64,000 nt of DNA from Spirochaetaceae bacterium (GCA_020632655.1 JACKFD010000015.1:86471-150470); one strand, 5' to 3'; shown: positions 53,626-63,629, counted from the first letter of the stretch. Numbers and translations: made by a program. The notes: generated by a model from the letters alone, not told the origin.

Positions 53626-55725
53626 GGCCTCGAGCTCCGTGTCGAGTCGCGCGGCGGGGGCCTCACCGAAGCGCTCGGCGAGATAGGCCCGTGTGATCGC
53701 GTCGAAGGCCTCGCGTCCCTCCGCATCGAGCGCCGGAGCGACCTCGCCCAGGAAGTCCCGGGCCGAGGTCGCCGGGCCGCGGACCCAGCCGCGCCGGGCC
53801 AGCAGACGCTGGGCCCGGCGATAGGTCGCGGGGACGAGGGCGTCGTCGCGGCGCGGACGGCGAATGATGACCAAGGCGAGGCCGAGGACGAGCACGCCGC
53901 CGATCGGCGCGAGGCGACGCAGCGTCGCGCCGCCGCTCCGCCAGGCCTCGAGCCAGCCCCGCTCCGGGGCCTCGGCGGGGTCCACGCGATCACGCCCCTC
54001 GCGGCGCGCGTTCCAGGCCTTCCACAGCGAGCGCATCGCGCCGATCTGGTCCGCGCTGTCGAAGTCGACGACGCGCTGGAACCACCAGAGCTCGATCGCG
54101 CTGCCGAGCTGGGCCAGTCGCTCCCAGGGCGAGAGCGCCGTCTCGGCGCGCAGGCGAAGCGTGGGTGGCGTCGGATCGAAGCGCACCCAGCCGGCCTGCT
54201 CGAAGTGCACCTCGACCCAGGCGTGGGCATCGGCGTGCGTCACCTCGACGAAGCCGCCCAGCTCGTTGGGCACGCCGCCGGCGAAGCCGTTCACCAGTCG
54301 CGCCGGCAATCCCTGGCTTCGGGCGAGCACGACCATCGCGCTGGCGAAGTACTCGCAATGCCCTTCGAGATCGCCCAGCACGAAGGCCTCGACCGGCGAT
54401 TGACGGTCGTCGCCGAGCGGCGGCGGCGAGAGCGTGTAGCGCCCCTCCTGCCGCAGGCGCTGCTCGATCCGCAGCGCCTTCTCGTAGTCCGACCCCGCAC
54501 CCTCGACGATCGCGTGGGCGCGCTCGGCGACGCGCGGGTCGAGCGCGGGCAGCTCGAGGTAGCGGATCGCCGCGCGGGCTCCACCCGGGCCGGGCTCGCT
54601 CGGCGGCCGCGCGTGGTCGTGGGCGAGGCGCTCCGGGTCACGCGGTACGGGTCGCGACCAGATCGTGTAGCGCACGCGCTCGTCGGCGCGGCCGGGCAGG
54701 TACAGGCCGCCGTTGCGGTCGGTCTCGAGGTGCTGGAAGGGGCCTTCGATGCGCTGGACGCGACCGGGCGCGAAGACGACGCCCGCTTCGACGGGCTCGC
54801 GCAGGATGCGCTGGGCGGCGAGGGGGTCCTGTCCGGGCGGCTCGAGGTCGATGCCGAAGCGACCGACGCCCGAGATCGAGCGCCGGGCGGCGGCACGCTC
54901 GGGCCGCGAGATCGACCACTCGCGACCGTCGAAGGCGTCGAAGGCGAGGCCCCGCCAGTAGGCCTCCTCCGGCGGCGGCAGCTCGCCCTCGACGGGCTCG
55001 ACGCGCAGCACGACCGAGCCGTCCTCCCGGATCGGTCCGCCCTCGCCAAGCGAGACGCGATCGGAGAAGCCGGCGATCGCGAGGCCGCGCCCCGGGCCGT
55101 TCCGCATCCAGCTCGTCTTGAGCCGCGGCAGCAGCACGAAGAGCGCCATGGCGAGCACGAGGCAAGCGCCCGTCGCCACCAGGGTCATGCGCCGCAGGTC
55201 CGGGGCGATCGCACGGTCCGCCGCGGCCGGGTCGCCCGCCTCGGCCGCCTCCATCTGGAGCGTGTGGACGAGCAGGGTCCACGTCACGGCGACGACGAAG
55301 GCCAGGACGAGCGGCGGGAAGAGCACGCTGTCCGTCAGGTTCGAGGCGAGGATCACCTGGAAGAGCGAGAGCGCGACGAGGACGAACTCGGACTTCCGCG
55401 GCCGCGCGTCGAGCAGCTGGAGCCCTTGCGCGAGGGAGGTGAAATACGCGAGCGAGATCGTGGCCGGGTTGCCGGCGAGGGCCGATCGGATCGTCACGGT
55501 CGTGATGCCGGCCATGAAGACGTTGAGCCAGACGGGGCTGCGTCGGAAGGCGGGCGGATCGTGGCGTGTGGCATGGCTCACGGCGAAGGCGACGAGCTGC
55601 ACGGCGACGATCCAGAGCGGCAGCTGCTCGGTCACCCAGAGCGCGGCGCTCGACACCACCGCCATCGCCCAGGCGGCGGCGGGCCTCGGTCCTTCGACCG
55701 CGCCTCGGAACTCGCGCCGACTCAT
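53566..55725 (-). CDS. transglutaminase-like membrane protein (DUF3488/TgpA type)
   Basis: 719 residues. About seven helices occupy residues 15-220 (DUF3488 region, for example FVLVALSLFQVILASNL and LVLAMALFVLLPRL). A large periplasmic part follows, with the transglutaminase core: Cys in GHCEYFASAMVVLARSQG, His in THADAHAWVEVHF and the Asp in VRFDPTPP. A further helix (GGVLVLGLALVII) precedes a cytoplasmic DUF4129-like tail. TgpA-type proteins are linked to envelope integrity. The ATG overlaps the upstream DUF58 stop as ATGA, so the MoxR, DUF58 and transglutaminase genes form an operon. Confidence 0.93.
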   Translation of the reverse strand: MSRREFRGAVEGPRPAAAWAMAVVSSAALWVTEQLPLWIVAVQLVAFAVSHATRHDPPAFRRSPVWLNVFMAGITTVTIRSALAGNPATISLAYFTSLAQGLQLLDARPRKSEFVLVALSLFQVILASNLTDSVLFPPLVLAFVVAVTWTLLVHTLQMEAAEAGDPAAADRAIAPDLRRMTLVATGACLVLAMALFVLLPRLKTSWMRNGPGRGLAIAGFSDRVSLGEGGPIREDGSVVLRVEPVEGELPPPEEAYWRGLAFDAFDGREWSISRPERAAARRSISGVGRFGIDLEPPGQDPLAAQRILREPVEAGVVFAPGRVQRIEGPFQHLETDRNGGLYLPGRADERVRYTIWSRPVPRDPERLAHDHARPPSEPGPGGARAAIRYLELPALDPRVAERAHAIVEGAGSDYEKALRIEQRLRQEGRYTLSPPPLGDDRQSPVEAFVLGDLEGHCEYFASAMVVLARSQGLPARLVNGFAGGVPNELGGFVEVTHADAHAWVEVHFEQAGWVRFDPTPPTLRLRAETALSPWERLAQLGSAIELWWFQRVVDFDSADQIGAMRSLWKAWNARREGRDRVDPAEAPERGWLEAWRSGGATLRRLAPIGGVLVLGLALVIIRRPRRDDALVPATYRRAQRLLARRGWVRGPATSARDFLGEVAPALDAEGREAFDAITRAYLAERFGEAPAARLDTELEALTRAVDRMRLRHESHVGEA

Positions 55726-56759
55726 CGGCCGGGCGCTCCGGCCGGCCGGAAGACGGTCGCGGGCTCGCCCTCGGCCTGGGCCGGCGTGACCCGGGCGAGG
55801 AAGCGGAGCAGCTCGCGGCGATGGGCCGCGCCGGTCGCGGGGGCGAAGCGGCGGGCGCGGGTCCGCAGGCCGACCTCGAAGCCGGCCTCGAGGTGCGCGA
55901 CGACCTGTGACGCGGCTTCGGAGATGCGCTGCTCGATCGCCGGGGTCGGCAGGCCGGCGGGCAGCTGGAGCAGCACTTCGAGTCGGGCCCTGGCCTCGCC
56001 CTCGCGTTCCCCGACGACGAGCCGGCCGGCGCGCAGACTGCGGCGCCAATGGACGCGAGCGAGGCCATCGCCGGCGAGGTGGTCCCGCAGACCGCCGATC
56101 GTGTCCCCGCCCCGGGCGGGTTCGGGTCGCGCCTCGCCCTCGTGCGGGTCGTCGCTCGTCGGGGCACCGATCGGCAGCGGATGCACGGCGGGATAGACGA
56201 GGGCCGTACCCGGCGCCTCGAGCTCGACGGACTTCACGAAGAGGCCGAAGGGGAAGCGTGTCGACACGCGCAGCGAGTCGAAGACGAGCTCGCCGCGGCG
56301 CTCCGGGGCGAGGGCATAGCGTCGGTCGACGCGACTGCGCGGTCCGACCCGCAAGGTGAAGCAGCGCCCGACGCTCCGGGGTCCTTCGTCGGCGAGGGCG
56401 CGGTCCTCGATCGTGAGGGCGAAGGACGCGACGCGGCGCTGGTCGTTGTGCACACGCAGGACGACGGAGTGGGTCGCGGCCGCGAAGAGCTCGCGCGGCA
56501 GGTGCCGCTCGATCCGGATCCCGCGCAGCGACGCCTCCGAGAGCACGCCCGAGAGCACGAGGAAGGCCAGCATCAGCGCGAAGACGAGATAGAGGAGGTT
56601 GTTGCCCGTGTTGAGCGCGGCGAAGCCGACCCCGAAGATGATGGCGACGAAGCACCACCCGGCGCGGGTCGCGCGCAGCGAGCGCGGGGGGCGCAGTCGC
56701 CTTCGCGCACGCCTCAGAGCGGAATCGCGACGCGATCGACGATCTCGCTCACGATCCAT
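55722..56759 (-). CDS. DUF58 domain protein
   Basis: 345 residues. Two membrane helices near the start (AGWCFVAIIFGVGFAAL, LYLVFALMLAFLVLSGVL) are followed by a periplasmic-type beta region and the DUF58 domain. The DUF58 hallmark is GGDTIGGLRDHLAGDGLARVHWRRSLR near residue 240. The ATG lies within the end of the MoxR gene (46-base overlap), since no closer start exists in frame. DUF58 proteins accompany MoxR ATPases and transglutaminases in many bacteria; the joint role is not fully known. Confidence 0.9.
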   Translation of the reverse strand: MDRERDRRSRRDSALRRARRRLRPPRSLRATRAGWCFVAIIFGVGFAALNTGNNLLYLVFALMLAFLVLSGVLSEASLRGIRIERHLPRELFAAATHSVVLRVHNDQRRVASFALTIEDRALADEGPRSVGRCFTLRVGPRSRVDRRYALAPERRGELVFDSLRVSTRFPFGLFVKSVELEAPGTALVYPAVHPLPIGAPTSDDPHEGEARPEPARGGDTIGGLRDHLAGDGLARVHWRRSLRAGRLVVGEREGEARARLEVLLQLPAGLPTPAIEQRISEAASQVVAHLEAGFEVGLRTRARRFAPATGAAHRRELLRFLARVTPAQAEGEPATVFRPAGAPGR

Positions 56760-57736
56760 CGGGCCTCCTCGGCGTCGGGGCGCAGGCCGCCGCGGGCGTG
56801 CACGGCGACGCGATGGGCGAGGACGTCGACCGCGAGCTCGCGCAGGTCTTCGGGAATGCAGTAGTCGCGTCCGTCGATCAGGGCATGCGCCTGGGCCGCG
56901 CGCCGCAGGGCGAGCGCGCCGCGCGTCGAGGCGCCGAGGGCGAGCCCCTCGTGCAGACGCGTCGCCTCCACGAGATCGATCAGGTAGGCGAGCAGGCTCT
57001 CCTCGACCTTGACCGCGAGGGCTGCCTGCTGGAGTCCCACGATCGCCTCGAGGTCGATCACGCGCTCGAGTCGCGGCAGGGCGTGCAGCCCGGGATCCTC
57101 GGCGAGCACCCGCGCCTCGTGCTCGCGCGAGGGGTAGCCGATCGAGAGCCGCATCAGGAAGCGGTCGAGCTGGCTCTCGGGCAGGGGATGCGTACCGTGG
57201 TGCTCGAGCGGGTTCTGGGTCGCGACGACGAAGAAGGGCTCCGGCAGCGGATGGCTCACGCCGTCGACGCTGACCGTGCGCTCGGCCATCGCCTCGAGCA
57301 GCGCCGACTGCGTGCGCGGGCTCGCGCGATTCACCTCGTCGGCGAGGACGAGGTTCGCGAAGAGCGGTCCCGGCTGGAAGCGGAACCGAGTCGGGGCACC
57401 TTGGGTGCCGGACTCGGGAATCGACAGCCCCGTCAGGTCGCCGGGCAGCAGGTCGCTCGTGAACTGGATGCGGCGGAACTCGGCGTCGAGGGTGCGGGCG
57501 AGGGCCTGGGCGAGGGTCGTCTTGCCGACGCCGGGAACGTCCTCGATCAGCAGGTGGCCGCGCGCGAGCAGACAGACGACCGCACGCCGCACGACCTCGG
57601 GCTTGCCATGGACGACGCGCTCGATCTCGCCGATCCAGCGGCGCGTCGCGGACTCCGCCTCCCGCGCGGTCCACGCCTTCGCCCCGGACTCCGCTGTCCC
57701 GTGCGCGGTCCCCTCCGTCGTCCCCGCTTCCGACAT
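56714..57736 (-). CDS. MoxR family AAA ATPase
   Basis: 340 residues from the ATG of MSEAGTT, with AGAGGTGGG upstream; an ATG 14 codons earlier is possible. Walker A is DVPGVGKT, Walker B is VLADEVNRA, sensor 1 lies in ATQNPLEHHGTHPLPESQLDRF and the lid domain follows with LGASTRGALALRRAAQA. MoxR ATPases act as chaperones for partner proteins, often with DUF58/VWA proteins. It is the first gene of the MoxR-DUF58-transglutaminase operon. Confidence 0.95.
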   Translation of the reverse strand: MSEAGTTEGTAHGTAESGAKAWTAREAESATRRWIGEIERVVHGKPEVVRRAVVCLLARGHLLIEDVPGVGKTTLAQALARTLDAEFRRIQFTSDLLPGDLTGLSIPESGTQGAPTRFRFQPGPLFANLVLADEVNRASPRTQSALLEAMAERTVSVDGVSHPLPEPFFVVATQNPLEHHGTHPLPESQLDRFLMRLSIGYPSREHEARVLAEDPGLHALPRLERVIDLEAIVGLQQAALAVKVEESLLAYLIDLVEATRLHEGLALGASTRGALALRRAAQAHALIDGRDYCIPEDLRELAVDVLAHRVAVHARGGLRPDAEEARWIVSEIVDRVAIPL

Positions 57737-57874
57737 CGATCCCACCTCTCGACTTCCCGGCCGTTTCGGTCGGGTCATCGTCTGCCATGAGGGCGGGGAC
57801 ACACGCTCGGTGGCCGGCGCGTCGGCATCGGCAGGATGCGCGCAGCGGGTCCGCAATCCGCGGATCGGGCGACG

Positions 57875-59350
57875 CTAGAAGCTGTACTTGAGCTCGGCGT
57901 AGAGGCGATCGTTGTCGTCGAAGGAGCCCAGCGCGCGGTCCGGGCCGCCGACGAAGACGAGCCAGCCGCCCTCGGCCTTCCAGTCGTCGGTGATCTCGTA
58001 CTCCGCGGAGAAGCGCAGGATCGTCCCGTCCTGGGCGCGCTCGCCGAGGATCACGGCCAGCGCCGTCAGATCCAGTCGCTCCCGGAGGAAGGGCCGCGTG
58101 ATGCGCAGACCCGTCTCGAAGTTGCTCTGGGTCGAGAGGTCGGGGACGCCCTGGCGGCCCGGGTAGTTCAGGATCTGCCGCGTCACGACCTCGACCGCGA
58201 TCGTCAGGCTGTCGGGGCCGTAGTACTCGACGCCGACCATCGCGTCGATCCGGTCCTTGTCGTCGTTGAAGAGCGTGAAGGGCGGAAAGGCCATGGGCGG
58301 GTTCGGCTTGATGCGGAGAACGCGAATCTGGGTCAGGTACGCGAGCTCGGCCTTGAGCAGCCAGGGACCCCGCGTGAAGTTGCCCGCCGCACCGGCCATG
58401 CCGAAGCGGTTGGACTCGGCACGGATTCCGGTGGGCGGCTCGAAGTCGATGACTCGGCTCGTTTCGTCGACCCAGGCGCCGTAGAGGGAGAAGTCCCAGC
58501 CGCTGAAGCGGCCGTCGAACTTGGCGGCGATGCCGGGGGTGCCGTCGAACTCGCTGCGCCCGTCGATCGGGAACCTGGGAGAGAAGCCGGCGGGGATGTT
58601 CGGGAAGAAGTCGCTGCCGGGCGGGGGCTGGCGGTCGTAGCGGCGCTCGGGGACGACGAGGAGCTGACCGCTCCAGGGCCCCGACACGGCGTCGAGCTTG
58701 ACCATCGCCTTCGGGCGGCGCAGGTCTTCGATGTCGACGAGGCCGGGCTCCTTGTTGTCGAGGGGGTTCACGACGTCGACCACGCGGAAGGTGTCGGAGC
58801 GGCCCCAGTTGACGATCTTGCGGCCGATCGTGAGGTCGAGGTTCGAGGTGATGGGCCCCGCGACGTAGACCTCGCCCGTGTCGACCTGCCACTCGTAGAC
58901 GTCGAGGACCTGTCCGCCGTAGTCGCTGCGGCCCATGATGCGATAGGCGAAGTCGTACCAGCCGAGGCCTTCGGCGCGGATCGTCCACTCGTTCGGGAGC
59001 TCGATGTCGAGCTGCAGGAAGAAGTCGAGGTCGAGCCGACGCAGCTTGCCGAAGCTGCTGAAGCGGCCGGGCTGGTCGAAATGCGGCACGGAGTGGTCGA
59101 TGTAGCTGTAGACGAGGCCGGAGGCGACGGAGCCCGAGAGGTCGACGTGCTCGTAGAGCAGCTCGCCGCCGGGCAGGGCGGCCAGCCACTCGGGCGGTCC
59201 GTCATCGAGACCTTCGAGGGCGCTCTCGTCGAACCCGTCGTCGAAGCCGCCCATCAGATCGTCGAGGTCGTCCTCCGCGACGAGCGGAGCGGGCGCGAGG
59301 AAGGCGCCCAGCGCTCCGATCAGCGCCGCCGCGAAGAGCCTCGCGCGCAT
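57875..59350 (-). CDS. DUF1302-type outer membrane beta-barrel protein
   Basis: 491 residues. A signal peptide (MRARLFAAALIGALGAFLAPAP, split after about residue 25 near LVAED) is followed by an acidic spacer. The rest alternates amphipathic strands with aromatic residues (LDFFLQLDIELPNEWTIRAEG, TIGRKIVNWGRSDTFRVVD) and ends in Phe (AELKYSF), as outer-membrane barrels do. The ratio and the VDVVNPLDN motif match DUF1302/DUF1302-like proteins that accompany MMPL transporters. It lies three bases after the lipoprotein-sorting gene, so they are co-transcribed. Confidence 0.85.
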   Translation of the reverse strand: MRARLFAAALIGALGAFLAPAPLVAEDDLDDLMGGFDDGFDESALEGLDDGPPEWLAALPGGELLYEHVDLSGSVASGLVYSYIDHSVPHFDQPGRFSSFGKLRRLDLDFFLQLDIELPNEWTIRAEGLGWYDFAYRIMGRSDYGGQVLDVYEWQVDTGEVYVAGPITSNLDLTIGRKIVNWGRSDTFRVVDVVNPLDNKEPGLVDIEDLRRPKAMVKLDAVSGPWSGQLLVVPERRYDRQPPPGSDFFPNIPAGFSPRFPIDGRSEFDGTPGIAAKFDGRFSGWDFSLYGAWVDETSRVIDFEPPTGIRAESNRFGMAGAAGNFTRGPWLLKAELAYLTQIRVLRIKPNPPMAFPPFTLFNDDKDRIDAMVGVEYYGPDSLTIAVEVVTRQILNYPGRQGVPDLSTQSNFETGLRITRPFLRERLDLTALAVILGERAQDGTILRFSAEYEITDDWKAEGGWLVFVGGPDRALGSFDDNDRLYAELKYSF

Positions 59351-59353
59351 CGT

Positions 59354-60187
59354 TCAGGGACCGGTCTCGAGTCCGCGGACGGTGAACTGATCGAAGTCGA
59401 GGGCCTGGCCGAACTTCACGTCGGAGGTCCGCAGGATCGTCTTGTGGAGGGTCTGGTCACCCTTCTTGGTCGTCATCGTCATGAGCGTCGGGACCCAGAT
59501 GCCGTCGATCTGCTCGAGCTCCTCGACGTCGAGATACTTGTTCCGCTTGCCCTGCTTCACCCAGATCTTCGAGCGGATCACGACGTCGTTGTCCTTGCGG
59601 ACGAATACGATCATCTTCGTGTAGCCGGTCTCGTCGATCTCCTCCTCGTCCCGCGGCACGGCCTCGATCACCCAGACCGGATGGCCGCCGACCTCCGCCT
59701 CCTGGAGGAGCTTGTAGTCGTATTTCGAGAGCGGTCGGTCGGTCATGTCCGCGTAGGAGAAGTCCGAGCCCATGAAGCTGCCGCTCTTGTCGCTCGAGGC
59801 GATGCGCTTGGTCTTCTTCAGCGCCGGCAGGTAGAGCCACTGGTCGTCGTCCTTCGCCTCGTCGTCGTAGTCGTAGGTCAGGAAGCCCGTGTCCTCGACG
59901 TCTGCGGGGCTCAGGAAGAACATCATCGAGTAGGTGTCCTCGCCCTTGTCCTTGGAGAACGAGCGCAGCTCACGCACCCGCCGCTTGTCGTTCTTGTCGA
60001 TCAGGATCATCTGCAGGTTCGAGGTCTGGTCGTCCCCGTCGTCGCGCTCGTCCACCCGCACCATGATCTCGCGCGCCTTCGGGTCGTCGGCCGCGGCCGG
60101 CGCCGCGAGGCCGCCCGCCAGGCCCGCCGTCAGCAGGCAGGCGGCGAAGAAGAGGGGCGCCAGTCCGGGTCGCACGATGCGCGGCAT
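59354..60187 (-). CDS. outer membrane lipoprotein-sorting protein (LolA-like)
   Basis: 277 residues from the ATG with GGAGG at a spacing of 6. A signal peptide (LAPLFFAACLLTAGLAGGLA, cleaved near AAADDPK) precedes a domain rich in strands with charged turns (IMVRVDERDDGDDQTSNLQMI, LPALKKTKRIASSDKSGSF, YTKMIVFVRKDNDVVIRSK). This is the LolA-like fold typical of outer membrane lipoprotein-sorting proteins found beside MMPL pumps. It is the first gene of the pair with the barrel protein and is divergent from the MMPL gene across 240 bases. Confidence 0.9.
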   Translation of the reverse strand: MPRIVRPGLAPLFFAACLLTAGLAGGLAAPAAADDPKAREIMVRVDERDDGDDQTSNLQMILIDKNDKRRVRELRSFSKDKGEDTYSMMFFLSPADVEDTGFLTYDYDDEAKDDDQWLYLPALKKTKRIASSDKSGSFMGSDFSYADMTDRPLSKYDYKLLQEAEVGGHPVWVIEAVPRDEEEIDETGYTKMIVFVRKDNDVVIRSKIWVKQGKRNKYLDVEELEQIDGIWVPTLMTMTTKKGDQTLHKTILRTSDVKFGQALDFDQFTVRGLETGP

Positions 60188-60427
60188 TCCGATCCTCCAC
60201 GAGAAGAAGGGGGTCGACCCCGGCAGGGTCGGTCGAACGCAGGCCGCAGTAAACCCCAGATCCCGAGGCCGGAAAAGGGGATCGACGGGACGTGTCCGGG
60301 GACGTCGATCGGGGACGCCACCTTTGGTTGCGCTCGCATCGCGTGTCGCGATCCGTCGGTATCGTCGCGCCCGGCGCGCCGAAGACGCGTCGGGCCGAGC
60401 GGGTGCCGACGTCGGAAGGGAGCCCGG

Positions 60428-62911
60428 ATGAGCCAGGGGACGAGCCCCACCAGAGCATGGCAATCCCGCGTCGAGGCCGGCTTCGAAGCCTGGGGCCGCC
60501 TCGTCTTCCGCCATCGCTTCCTCGCGGTGGCGTGCTGTCTGATCGTGACGGGCTGGCTGGTCGCCCGGATCCCCGAGCTGACGATCGACAACTCGACCGA
60601 CGCCTTCCTGCTACCGGACGATCCCGCCGTCGTCGTCTACAACGCCTTCCGGGACCAGTTCGGCCGCGACGACCGCCTGCTGGTCGCCGTCGAGAGCGAC
60701 GACCTCTGGACCTTCGAGGGGCTCGAGCGGATCCGCTCGCTGCATCGCGCGATCGAGGACGAGGTGCCCTACGTCGTCGAGGTCGAGAGCCTCTTGAATG
60801 CCCGGGTCACCCGCGGCGATGCGGACGGACTCGTCGTCGAGGAGCTGCTCGAGGTCTGGCCCGAGACACAGGCCGAGCTCGACGCCATCCGGGCCTACGC
60901 CACGTCGAATCCCCTCTACCGCAACGCGCTGCTCTCGGCCGACGGCCGCGTCGCCGCGATCGCGATCCGACCCGAGACCTACACGACGCGTGGTCGCGCC
61001 GAGGACCTGCTCGAGGGCTTCGACGCCGGAGGCGGGGGCAGCGCAGCGCCGGATGGGCCGAGGCGGCGGGGCGGCGGACCGGGGCCCGCGTTCCTGACGG
61101 CGGAGGAGGGCGACGAGCTCGTCGCAGCGATGCTCTCGCTCGCGGAGCGCTACCGCGCGCCGGGCGTGGAGATCCATCTCGCTGGCGCGCCCGCCGTCAC
61201 CTACCGCATCAACACGGGCATGACCCGGGACTTCCGGCTGCTGATGCCCGTGACCCTCGTCCTGATGGCGATCGTGCTCGGCGTGCTCTTCCGTCGCGTG
61301 GGCGGGGTCGTGCTGCCGCTGCTGGTCGTGCTGCTGTCGCTGGTCGCGACGCTCGGGACGATGGTGCTGCTCGGGATCCCGGGCTCGACCGTCGTGCAGA
61401 TCCTGCCGGTCTTCCTGCTGACCGTCGGCGTCTGCGACGCCGTGCACATCCTCGCGATCGTCTACCGCCGCCGCATGGAGGGCGAGGCGCCGGAGGATGC
61501 CGTCGCCCACGCGCTCGGGCACGCGGGCCTCGCCGTCCTGATGACGAGCGTGACGACCGCGGCGGGCATGCTCTCCTTCGTGACGGCGGAGATGGCGGCC
61601 GTCCGGCATCTCGGCGTGCTGGCGCCGATCGGCGTGGCCCTCGCCTTCGGCTACACGCTCGTGCTGCTGCCGGCCCTACTGGCGATCTTCCCGCTGCCCG
61701 TGCCACGACGCGGACGCATCGCGAACGAAGGGGTCTTCCCGCTCGAGTCCTTCCTCGTCGAGGTCGGCCGCTTCTCCGTGCGGCATCCGTGGCGGGTGCT
61801 CGTGCCGACGGCGGGGCTGACGGCGATCGCCGTGCTCGGCGCGCTGCAGACGACCTTCAGCCACAACGGCCTCAAGTGGTTTCCCGAGGACGATTGGCTC
61901 GTGACGGGTGCGGCCGCCTTCGACCGCGCGCTCGGCGGCTCGGTCACCCTCGACGTCGTCTTCGAGGGGCGCGAGGCCGGCGCCGTCCAGGAACCCTGGC
62001 TGCTGCACGAGATGGAGCGACTGCAAGGCGAGATCGCCGGCCTCGCCCGGGACCCGATCGTCGTCGGTCACGCGATCTCGATCCGCGACATCGTGGAGGA
62101 GACGCATCAGGCGCTCAACGAGAACCGCCCCGGGATGCGCCGCATCCCCGAGACGCGACAGGCCATCGCCCAGGAGCTCCTGCTCTTCGAGTCGAGCGGC
62201 AGCGACGACACGGAGGAGTGGGTCGACTCTACGTACCGTCAGGCACGCCTCAACCTGCGCGTGCCCTTCACCGACGCGCTGGCCTTCCCGCCCTTCCTCG
62301 CGCGGGTCGGCGAGCAGGTCGAGTCGCGGCTGGCGGGGCGCGCCGACTACGAGCTCACGGGGCTGATGCCGCTGCTCGCGAAGATCTTCGAGCAGGTGAT
62401 CAGCAGCATGGTGCGCTCCTACGCCTTCGCGATCGCCGTGATCACGCCCTTGATGATGCTGCTGCTCGGCAGTCTGCGGCGGGGCCTCGTCAGCATGGTG
62501 CCGAACCTGCTGCCGGTCGTGGCCGTGCTCGGGGTGATGGGTTGGCTGGGTCGGCCGCTCGACATGACGACGATGATCGTGGGGGCGATGGTGATCGGGA
62601 TCGCCGTCGACGACACGATCCACTTCATGCACAAGTTCCATCGCTACTTCCAGGAGACCGGCGATCTCGAGTTCGCCGTCTGCGAGACTCTTCGCACGAC
62701 GGGCTCGGCGCTCCTCTTCACGAGCCTCGTGCTCGCCGCGGGCTTCGCGATCTTCGGCCTCTCGGAGATGAAGAACATCCAGACCTTCGGGCTGCTCTCG
62801 GCGTGGGCGGCGGTCGTGGCGCTGCTGGCGGACCTGCTCGTGGCGCCGGCGCTGCTCGCGGTGGTCGAGGGCTGGCGGCGAAGGCGGGCGCAGGCCGCCG
62901 CGCGGCAGTAG
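60428..62911 (+). CDS. MMPL/RND family transporter
   Basis: 827 residues from the ATG with GGAAGGGAG upstream. The open frame extends far upstream, but that part is antisense to other genes. Twelve helices in two halves are visible: one at residues 27-45, then blocks with LLMPVTLVLMAIVLGVLFRR and IAVITPLMMLLLGSLRRG. The essential Asp of RND pumps may be in GVCDAVHILA and GIAVDDTIHFMHKFH. MMPL proteins of this size, near LolA-like and DUF1302 genes, are thought to move lipids toward the outer membrane. A proline/glycine-rich insert lies around residue 200. Confidence 0.94.
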   Translation: MSQGTSPTRAWQSRVEAGFEAWGRLVFRHRFLAVACCLIVTGWLVARIPELTIDNSTDAFLLPDDPAVVVYNAFRDQFGRDDRLLVAVESDDLWTFEGLERIRSLHRAIEDEVPYVVEVESLLNARVTRGDADGLVVEELLEVWPETQAELDAIRAYATSNPLYRNALLSADGRVAAIAIRPETYTTRGRAEDLLEGFDAGGGGSAAPDGPRRRGGGPGPAFLTAEEGDELVAAMLSLAERYRAPGVEIHLAGAPAVTYRINTGMTRDFRLLMPVTLVLMAIVLGVLFRRVGGVVLPLLVVLLSLVATLGTMVLLGIPGSTVVQILPVFLLTVGVCDAVHILAIVYRRRMEGEAPEDAVAHALGHAGLAVLMTSVTTAAGMLSFVTAEMAAVRHLGVLAPIGVALAFGYTLVLLPALLAIFPLPVPRRGRIANEGVFPLESFLVEVGRFSVRHPWRVLVPTAGLTAIAVLGALQTTFSHNGLKWFPEDDWLVTGAAAFDRALGGSVTLDVVFEGREAGAVQEPWLLHEMERLQGEIAGLARDPIVVGHAISIRDIVEETHQALNENRPGMRRIPETRQAIAQELLLFESSGSDDTEEWVDSTYRQARLNLRVPFTDALAFPPFLARVGEQVESRLAGRADYELTGLMPLLAKIFEQVISSMVRSYAFAIAVITPLMMLLLGSLRRGLVSMVPNLLPVVAVLGVMGWLGRPLDMTTMIVGAMVIGIAVDDTIHFMHKFHRYFQETGDLEFAVCETLRTTGSALLFTSLVLAAGFAIFGLSEMKNIQTFGLLSAWAAVVALLADLLVAPALLAVVEGWRRRRAQAAARQ

Positions 62912-63038
62912 TCGTCGTCCGGTCGCTGGCCTTGTTCGGCCCGCCCGATGCGTCGCGGCTTCGCGATCCCGGGCGCTGTGCTACCACCGCGGGCGATGCG
63001 CGTCGGGCGAGGCGTCCGCGCGTCGGGTGGGGGGACGC

Positions 63039-63629
63039 GTGAAGGCCTTGATCTTCGACACCGAGACCACGGGCATGGTCGAGTTCCGCAAGCCGCCCGA
63101 GGATCCGAGCCAACCCGACCTGATCCAGCTCGGGATGATGCTCGTCGAGACCGCGGACTGGACGCCGCGGGCGCGGACCTCGATGCTGGTGAAGCTGCCG
63201 GAGGGCGCACGGATCGATCCCGGTGCCCAGGAGGCCCACGGCATCTCCGAGGAGGACTGCGCGCGCTATGGGATCGAGTCCGTCGTCGCCTGCTCGCTCT
63301 TCAACCAGGCCTGTCTGCAGGCCGACATCATCGTCGCCCACAACCTCTCCTTCGACGCCTCGATCATGAAGACGGCGCTCTTCCGTCTCGGCAGGAAGCC
63401 CCATCGCATGGACGGTCGCCAGCTCGTCTGCACGAAGGAGGCCTCGACCGACGTGCTCAAGCTCCCGGGCAAATACGGCTACAAGTGGCCGACCCTCGCC
63501 GAGGCCTACCTCCACTACACGGGACGCGAGCTGGAGGGCGCCCACGACGCCTTCGTCGACACGGAGGCCTGCCTCCAGATCTTCCGCGGGCTCGTGCAGG
63601 AAGGGGTCGTCGAGCTGGTCGGGCGTTAG
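63039..63629 (+). CDS. DnaQ-like 3'-5' exonuclease domain protein
   Basis: 196 residues from a GTG preceded by GGGGGGA; a GTG four codons earlier is possible. The DEDDh motifs are complete: FDTETTGM, the second acidic residue in AHNLSFDASIM, and the final HDAFVDTEACLQ. Standalone proteins of this kind act in DNA repair or RNA processing. No polymerase gene adjoins. The stop is six bases from the convergent gene at the window edge. Confidence 0.9.
   Translation: MKALIFDTETTGMVEFRKPPEDPSQPDLIQLGMMLVETADWTPRARTSMLVKLPEGARIDPGAQEAHGISEEDCARYGIESVVACSLFNQACLQADIIVAHNLSFDASIMKTALFRLGRKPHRMDGRQLVCTKEASTDVLKLPGKYGYKWPTLAEAYLHYTGRELEGAHDAFVDTEACLQIFRGLVQEGVVELVGR

Noticed and set aside
57836..60427. 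Long in-frame extension upstream of the MMPL transporter
   Set aside because: It is antisense to the DUF1302 and lipoprotein-sorting genes and has no family features; the ATG at 60428 has a ribosome-binding site and gives the normal N-terminus.
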